Source of the DNA: Amoebidium appalachense
Lineage: Eukaryota; Ichthyosporea
DNA: 64,000 nucleotides
Reading direction: 5' to 3'
Assembly: GCA_963693365.1 (NCBI GenBank)
Contig: CAVNZM010000013.1
Location: 4,712,001 to 4,776,000, forward strand
In this document: one piece after another, positions 17,715 to 64,000 of the stretch
Position numbering within the stretch: the stretch's first letter is position 1
Layout of the letters: each line of letters opens with the position of its first letter
Notes under the pieces: model-generated
What the model was told of the DNA's origin: nothing
What the model saw: only the letters and a program-made list of their open reading frames with translations
Databases searched by the model: none
Made by a program: the position numbers and the translations under genes

Positions 17715-19276
17715 GTGGTAGGGAATCTTTAATTCTAACACGCGAAAACTGTTGCACAGAAAGTCACATACTCACAGGCCATTAAATGCATGCGCACCGA
17801 TAATCTCGTCAAGGTAAATCAACGTGCTTTGCCGATTTATTGTTTAGTGGTCGTGATGGGCTTTGCAGGTGTGACATTGTACATAGCATATGGTGAGTAT
17901 ATACAGTAACCCAAAGTAGATAATAGTTATCATTTTATTTGCAGTGTGTATGTGCTTAGGGTGTGTGGGGAGAGAGAGTCCCCGGGGGGGGGGGGGAGGG
18001 GGGGGGGGGAGGGGGGAAGGGGGTGGTCAGAGTTTTGTGTGCATGTGTCGTGTTTGACAAGGGGCTTTGGGATTTGCAGATGAGCCCGTCCCCCCCGGGG
18101 GGGAAGGAAGAGGGGGGGGGGGGGGGGGGGGGGGGGGGAAGAGAGAGAGAGGATTGTGTGTGTGTTTGTGTTTGTTTGTGTGTGTGTGTATTAAGGGGGG
18201 GAGGAAAGGGGGGGGAGGGGAGGGGATATACTGTTTGTGGGTGCCTGAATGATGCTGCCACATGCATACATGTATATATTGTGCTCTACTACAGGCACCG
18301 TGTTCCTTTGTATAGTAGATCTTGCTTTCTCCGAGTCTTAGACTAAAATATGGGTGTTAAGCATTAGCAAAGTAGACGCAAAACGGAGATACTATTGGTG
18401 ACATGCATATTGCGCTGGGCGCTATTAATATCTCGACACCCCTTGTGTTAGCTATTTTTTTGCCCTACAATCAAATCATATCACTATTGGTTATATTCAG
18501 CGCTGCTGGTGTATACGTAAATAAATAGCCACTGCTATAGCATGTTTCACGTGCGCGGCAACTTTTACGTGTAAATTTATTTATTGACGTAGATGTGGCT
18601 GTTTGAAAACTTCTGCCTGGCACAGCTATCTGGCACAACACCCTGTCAGTGAGGCCATGTACAGAGCTTACCTACAACTTTAGTCTACGGAATTTTAAAG
18701 CCGATGACAGCTTACATGTGCATCCACAAGGCAAATTTAAAGCTGATCATGAGTCATGGCCATATGCATGTTGTCGACTTGCAACATGTGGTCCAACTTG
18801 ACATGCTACAAGCAACGAACTGCCGGTTTTTGCTTTTTTAAAGCAACTGGCCATGCAATGTTTCCCGTGTGCATGGCATCGTTCGCGAGAATGAATTGTC
18901 TTGCACATGCTTTGCAACGATTGGTTTCTTGACTATCATCGTTATCATTTCACATACAGCACTGGGGTTTAGTCTCTTGACTATGATCTCATTATTAGTT
19001 CACATACAGCACTGGGTGGAGCAGTACCGTTAGCTTGCAACTCGCGAATAAATGCATATATGTCTGCATCATGACTGCACCAAGATTTTCAACCCGTCCA
19101 TCCTGACACACGTTCACCATGGTGATCGACCTCAACTCCCCGGGCCCGTCCTTCCGTTTGCAATTGCTGCCGGCCCACTTTTCCTGAAATTGTTAAATCT
19201 CATGACCTCATATGACCAGTGTTGCATACTGGAAGTGCGGCGGGAGGGAAGGGGAGGGCGGGGGAAAGAAGGGATG

Positions 19277-19307
<31 letters not shown>

Positions 19308-19479
19308 AGGCGGAGCACCGGTTGCCAGGGGTTCCCACCGGGCAGATCTGGTCAAATACAGTGGTTACGTTATCCTTGAATTTCAAAACTATCCAATATA
19401 AAAACAGGATACCAAGCTGATATAACCAATGAAAATAAACAATAAGCGCCCATTTGTTATCCCTAAAAGCGATGTAAAG
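17715..19479. other. Mostly unique intergenic sequence, no gene seen
   Basis: Poly-G-rich blocks occur at 17982-18030, 18111-18138 and 19270-19308, with short GT runs. Otherwise 18350-19260 is mixed, AT-richer sequence. No open frame shows a recognisable domain and I found no tRNA here. Confidence 0.7.
17781..17786 (+). terminator. Possible poly(A) signal (ATTAAA) for the ACBD3-like gene
   Basis: ATTAAA lies 67 nt past the TGA stop. A canonical AATAAA is also present further on at 18520-18525. Position alone favours the first. Neither is proven. Confidence 0.3.
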
Positions 19480-19667
19480 TTTTTTTTTAATACTTTATTG
19501 ATATGCTCAGCAAAATAGAAGCCATCAAGATATCACAGATATCTCAGAGAAGAAAATACAAAAGCCCTCACTCTCGGATATGGAGGAGATAACGACTCAA
19601 ATAATCATACACCCTAGAAAACTCGTTAAACATATGGTGATTCAACAGATAGTCAATAGACGTAATA
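19480..19667 (-). mobile_element. 5'-truncated LINE 3' end (fragment B)
   Basis: About 188 bp nearly identical to the last part of the next element (19676 onward). On the minus strand it runs from TATTACGTCTATTGAC through the stop region and AATAAAGTATT to a poly-A tail (plus-strand T run 19480-19488). It begins exactly where the poly-A tail of the larger element ends, giving a head-to-tail pair. Confidence 0.85.
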
Positions 19668-21340
19668 TTTTTTTTATAATGACTTTATTGATATGCTCAT
19701 GAAAGAGAAGCAAGCCGGAGATATCACAGATATCTCAGAGAAGAAAATACAAAAACCCCTACTCACGGATACGGAGGAGATAACGACTCAAATAATCATA
19801 CACCCTAGAAAACTCGTTAAACATACGGTGGTTTAACAGATGGTCAATAGAAGTAATATCAGGATTATCTAAATAAGCTAGTCTTCGAATTTCTAACGGA
19901 AGAATCTGAGATAAATAAATACATTTATCTAGATCTAGATGTTTGCGAGAAAAAGGTTCTGCACAAAAGTGACACGAACATTTATGGAAACTAAGGCTAC
20001 AACGCCAAAATAAACATTTCCAAGCAATATCACACGAAGGGGTTAGAATGGCAAAATCGGCAAGTGTGGTAGGTTTACGAGAGGAAGGATGAATATAAGT
20101 AGCTAATTTACATAACGACTGTAGAGAAAATAGACGAGTCTCTAATATAAAAAGAAGCACAGGCTCAAGAGTCCGACCATGATACTCTTTATCACAACGA
20201 TAAAGTAAAGCATATTGAGTATGAAACCAAGAAGTAACCGTTGTGCTGCTGATAAATAGGGGAAGAGAAAAATAAAGGAGACAAATATTAAAAAGGATAT
20301 CTCTGAATGGGAGATAGATTGGGTACAGGACATTTCGCACGAACATTAGAAATGGGAACAGGGTCTAAAGAAGGAAAGAATTGCAACAACTTGATAAGAA
20401 GGAAGCCTAACCAAATGAAAACAAAAGCGAAGGCCTAACTCATTCATGCTGACTCGCCGGAGGGAGACCAAAAACACTCAGCAAAGGAGCCGCCAGAGGA
20501 TGCCTACACGAGGTCCGAGAGATGAACTGGATGAATTCACGCTGAAAGGAATCGAATTCCCGAAGCGCCGCGCGCTGTTGCCGTGGAGGGGCACACAAGA
20601 GTAACGGGAGGCCATATTCGAAACATGGACGAAGAAAAACTTTATAAAGAGTGAGCAGATTAGCAGGATGGACGTTAGAAATACTTGCGAAAATGCCTTG
20701 ATAGATGTGTAAACGACCACGCGCACGGGAAATGCGCGAAGTCAAAAGGCGCTCAAAGCAAATACCCTTAGAGGTGAAAGGAATACCTAAATAATCATAG
20801 GAGGACACAACTGGGATAGGTTCATTGTTCAAAGTGTAGTGTGCATGGGGGGAAAGGTGCCGCATTTATCTATCCCAATTTTCATGAAATTTCGGAACAC
20901 CAATCATCTACTCGAGAAAGCATGGTAGTCATAATAGAAGGATCATGAGTGACTTAAACTATATCATCAGCGAAAAAAAGGCCGGAAACACAAGAGTCGC
21001 CTGCAACGGGAAATTGTTGAATTTCTAAGCGCTAAGTCGTCAATAAAGACATCAAAAAGGAGGGGACTCAAAAGTGAGCCCTGTAAAAGGCCTCGTGTAC
21101 GACTGAATCCGTTACTCAGTACCCCATTCACAACGGCAGCCCCATGGGTGCGGTCAAATAAAGGCCTGAAGTAGTCGACCAAAGGGAAGTGGGAGCCCTT
21201 GAGTCGCCAACTTATGCCAAAGCAATTCGTCGGAACCGTGTCGTAGGCATTCTTAAGGTCGATGAAGCAAACCTCGCGACATCCCGAACGGATAGAAAAA
21301 ACTTTCCGGAATAGCCAAGGCATCCGATCCTTGACTACCC
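19668..21340 (-). mobile_element. Degraded non-LTR retrotransposon (LINE), 5'-truncated
   Basis: Minus-strand fragments of an ORF2-type reverse transcriptase. The palm has motif A FIDLKNAYDTVP (about 21260-21225), motif B GLLQGSLLSPLLFDVFIDDL, and an F-A-D-D motif near 20970 that is in another frame and followed by a stop. The thumb region begins YDYLGIPFTSKG (about 20800), and the C terminus has a zinc-knuckle-like CSCHFCAEPFSRKH. The 3' end has a stop, AATAAAG (19690-19684) and a poly-A run. Several frameshifts and stops make it inactive. The 5' end is missing, as is usual for elements inserted by target-primed reverse transcription. The family is not identified beyond this. Confidence 0.9.
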
Positions 21341-21490
21341 CGGTTGGAGTTATAGCTTAGAGGGCCATTGCCATAGTTCTGCACCCGGCATCAGGGCATC
21401 CGATCCCCAATGCGCTACATCCCGGGATACGAACCAGGTGCCTCAGCCCTCAGGGCCTGCGTCGGAGGCGAGTTACCCGCTGGGCCATCA
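21341..21490 (-). mobile_element. tRNA-like / SINE-like segment between two LINE copies
   Basis: Read on the minus strand it has a box A-like TGGCCCAGCGGGTAACTCG and, about 40 nt on, a box B-like GGTTCGTATCCC, as in tRNA-derived SINEs. It replaces the 3' end of LINE copy C right after its ...DNPD codons. GGCATCCGATCC occurs twice (about 21324 and 21388). I could not fold a full cloverleaf, so a tRNA-derived SINE head is more likely than a working tRNA. Confidence 0.4.
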
Positions 21491-22480
21491 GGATTATCTA
21501 AGTCTGCCAGTCTTCTAATTTCTAACGGAATAATTTGAGATAAATAAATACATCTATCTAAGTGTTTACGAGAAAAAGGTTCTGCACAAAAGTGGCACAA
21601 ACATTTATGGAAACAAAGGTTACAGCGCCTTAAAACAAACATTTCCAAGCTATATCACAAGGAGGGGTTAGAATTGCAAAATCGGTAAGTGTGGTAGGTT
21701 TACGAGAGGAAGGATAAATATAAGTAGCTAATTTACACAACGATTGTAAAGAAAATAAGCGAGTCTCTAATATAAAAAGAAGCACAGGCTCAAGAGCCCT
21801 ACCATGATACTCTTTATCACAACGATGAAGCAAAGGATATTGAGTATGAAACCAAGGAACATATACTGCTGATAAATAGTAGAAGAGAAATATAAAGGAG
21901 ATACGTATTTAAAAGGATATATATTGGAATGAGAGATAGATTGGGGATAGGACATTTCGCACGAAGATTAGAAATGGGAACCCTAGGTGCTAAAGAAGGA
22001 AAGAATTGCAACAAAGGATGATAAGAAGGAAGCCTAACCAAATGAAAACAAAAGCGAAGTCCTAATTCATTCATACGCTGACGCGCCGGAGGGAGACCAA
22101 AAACACTCAGCAAGGGAGCCGCCAAAGAATGCCTACGCGAGGTTCGAGAAATAAACTAGATGAATTCGCGCTGAAAGGAATCGAATTCCCGAAGAGCGGC
22201 GCGCTGTTGCCGTGGAGGGGCGCACACAAGAGTAACGGGAGGCCAATTCGAAACATGGACTAAGAAAAACTTTATAAAGAGTGAGCAAATTGGCAGGATG
22301 AATACTAGAGATATTTGCGAGCATATCTTTCCGTCGAATAAATCCAGTCAAAAGAAAAAAATATTCCTTGATAGATATGTAAGCGACCACGCGCACGAGA
22401 AATGCGCGAAGTCAAAAGGCGCTCAAACCAGATACCCTTAGAGGTGAAAGGAATACCTGTAAATAGTCATAGGAGGACAC
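21491..22480 (-). mobile_element. Second LINE copy (C), truncated at both ends
   Basis: Collinear with 19865-20813 of the larger element, with many shared words in several frames (CLCHFCAEPFSRKH, LLSVFGLPPARQR, NLLTLYKVFLSPCFE). It has an extra ~40-nt insertion near 22325-22370. It stops at 22480 just after the sequence for the YLG motif and at 21491 inside the last C-terminal codons. It is disrupted by frameshifts and non-functional. Confidence 0.88.
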
Positions 22481-22574
22481 GAGGGAAGTCCCTCTTATGA
22501 ATTTATAATTTGATTGTTTATCCAATCAAGTTCGCATATCTATCAAGGCCTCCTAGTTGTATCTAGGAGGCCTT
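22481..22574. other. Cluster of three perfect hairpins
   Basis: Directly beyond the LINE end are GAGGGA-AG-TCCCTC (22481-22494), TTGATTG...CAATCAA (22510-22529) and a perfect 12-bp stem AAGGCCTCCTAG with a 6-nt loop (22545-22574). On the minus strand GGCTCAGTTGGATA just outside the third hairpin resembles a Pol III box A. It may be the end of a small mobile element or a structured RNA. No function is assigned. Confidence 0.6.
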
Positions 22575-63883
<41,309 letters not shown>

Positions 63884-63956
<73 letters not shown>

Positions 63957-64000
63957 TGTGTGTGTGTCTGTCCCTGTGCCTGTGCCTGTGCCTGTGCCTG
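63884..64000 (+). repeat. (GT)n then (TGTGCC)n at the window end
   Basis: (GT)n begins at or inside the exon 45 boundary and passes into CTGTGC hexamers at 63973-64000. The RalGAP-alpha stop codon is not reached. Confidence 0.9.

Overview
This is a 64 kb window of nuclear DNA from a eukaryote with many introns. It holds three multi-exon protein genes, one tRNA gene and a cluster of decayed non-LTR retrotransposons, set in a very large amount of simple repeat. I rebuilt the exons by hand from splice sites, codon phase and recall of the human family members. The three genes are an AIP-like FKBP/TPR co-chaperone (minus strand, 7449 to 2154), an ACBD3/GCP60-like Golgi acyl-CoA-binding/GOLD protein (plus strand, 8576 to 17714), and a RalGAP-alpha (RALGAPA1/2-like) GTPase activator (plus strand, from 25023 past the window end). 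This gene set is typical of animals and their unicellular relatives, so I infer a holozoan. Nothing in the window fixes the species. The three genes have no shared pathway that I can see.

Layout: 1-2153 is repeat-rich with no gene. 2154-7449 is the AIP-like gene (5 exons). 7450-8575 is the short gap between two divergently transcribed genes. 8576-17714 is the ACBD3-like gene (8 exons). 17715-19479 is mostly unique sequence with no gene seen. 19480-22480 holds LINE fragments, all minus strand, with a tRNA-like element between two of them. 22481-25022 has a hairpin cluster and then GT/CA/CT tracts. 25023-64000 is the RalGAP-alpha gene, with 45 exons recognised and the 3' end outside the window. 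A complete tRNA-Asp(GTC) gene lies inside one of its introns.

The introns are the unusual part. (1) Many are built from (GT)n/poly-G and (CA)n/poly-C. In several, the (GT)n starts at or near the 5' splice site and the (CA)n ends at or near the 3' splice site, so the two ends of the transcribed intron are complementary. (2) A dispersed family of about 100-140 bp modules recurs in unrelated introns. Each ends in a CTAAC-like branch-point motif running into poly-C, which suggests introner-like elements or a spreading 3' splice-site cassette. (3) At least eight introns carry degenerate tandem copies of the adjacent exon edge plus its splice site ('exon-edge echoes'). Together these suggest a genome in which introns grow by duplicating splice-site DNA and by microsatellite expansion.
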